This document shows, in pieces, positions 5,812 to 5,927 of a DNA stretch of 5,927 nt (positions within the stretch are counted from its first letter, which is position 1; each line of letters opens with the position of its first letter). Both the position numbers and the translations under genes were made by a program. Source of the stretch: Deltaproteobacteria bacterium (GTDB lineage: Bacteria; Desulfobacterota; DAOWNY01). Location of the stretch: NCBI GenBank assembly GCA_030642325.1, contig DAOWNY010000116.1, positions 1 to 5,927 on the forward strand. The letters run 5' to 3'. The notes beneath the pieces are model-generated. The model did not search any database, was not told the DNA's origin, and saw only the letters and a program-made list of their open reading frames with translations.

Positions 5812-5847
5812 ATTAATGTGTAAATATTTCTTTGTCTCGTCGAACGA

Positions 5848-5927
5848 TTAGATTGAGGTCGGGCCGATAACCTTGTCCGTCAAGGCCGTAGCGCTTCTTC
5901 CCGCCACCTGAATCTTTTTGTTATCCA
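5848..5927 (-). CDS. Possible C-terminal end of an unidentified protein entering from the right edge
   Basis: One minus-strand frame stays open from the right edge for 25 codons, reading NKKIQVAGRSATALTDKVIG near its start, and stops at TAA 5850-5848. Local base composition becomes more GC-rich than the preceding A/T-rich spacer, which fits coding sequence. The stretch is too short to identify and may be chance; no domain or function is proposed. If real, it converges on the DUF362 gene, and the hairpins at 5712-5811 would lie between the two 3' ends. Confidence 0.22.
   Translation of the reverse strand, partial: DNKKIQVAGRSATALTDKVIGPTSI

Noticed and set aside
5871..5885. CCTTG-TCCGT-CAAGG mini-hairpin as a regulatory element
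   Set aside because: A 5-bp stem is expected by chance at this frequency and lies inside the possible partial coding sequence.

Overview
The window is ordinary bacterial core-genome DNA with five genes in two divergent groups, plus a structured, gene-free right flank. I see no mobile element, CRISPR array, tRNA or rRNA, and no new multi-gene system.

Minus strand, left part: yebC (1080-1829), ruvC (555-1058) and ruvA (558 to the left edge, C-terminus cut off) form a tight operon with gaps of 21 nt and then a 4-nt ATGA overlap. RuvA binds Holliday junctions and RuvC cuts them. YebC is a TACO1-family protein long annotated as a regulator and now linked to translation. ruvB may lie beyond the left edge, but that is inference.

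Plus strand, right part: a complete elongation factor G gene (2183-4252) lies alone, not in a str operon. It has an extended -10 promoter and a roughly 175-nt leader that can fold into a terminator-like hairpin. It is followed after 78 nt by a DUF362-family gene (4331-5509) with a cysteine-rich C-terminus. The 353 nt between yebC and the EF-G gene hold the divergent control regions. From 5510 onward I find only inverted repeats and hairpins, and perhaps the last 25 codons of a minus-strand gene entering from the right edge.

Organism: a bacterium with moderate-to-low GC and AT-rich intergenic DNA. The EF-G resembles the spirochaete/planctomycete/deltaproteobacterial (spd) type. RuvA and RuvC depart from the E. 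coli consensus in ways that, from memory, recall planctomycete homologues. A planctomycete-like or other uncultured anaerobic lineage is a reasonable guess, not a firm assignment.

The most interesting items are the non-coding structures: the EF-G leader, four CCGG blocks at exact 8-bp spacing, and a three-arm switchable repeat near 5762-5811. The co-divergent RuvA/RuvC pair and the Cys-rich DUF362 tail also merit a look.
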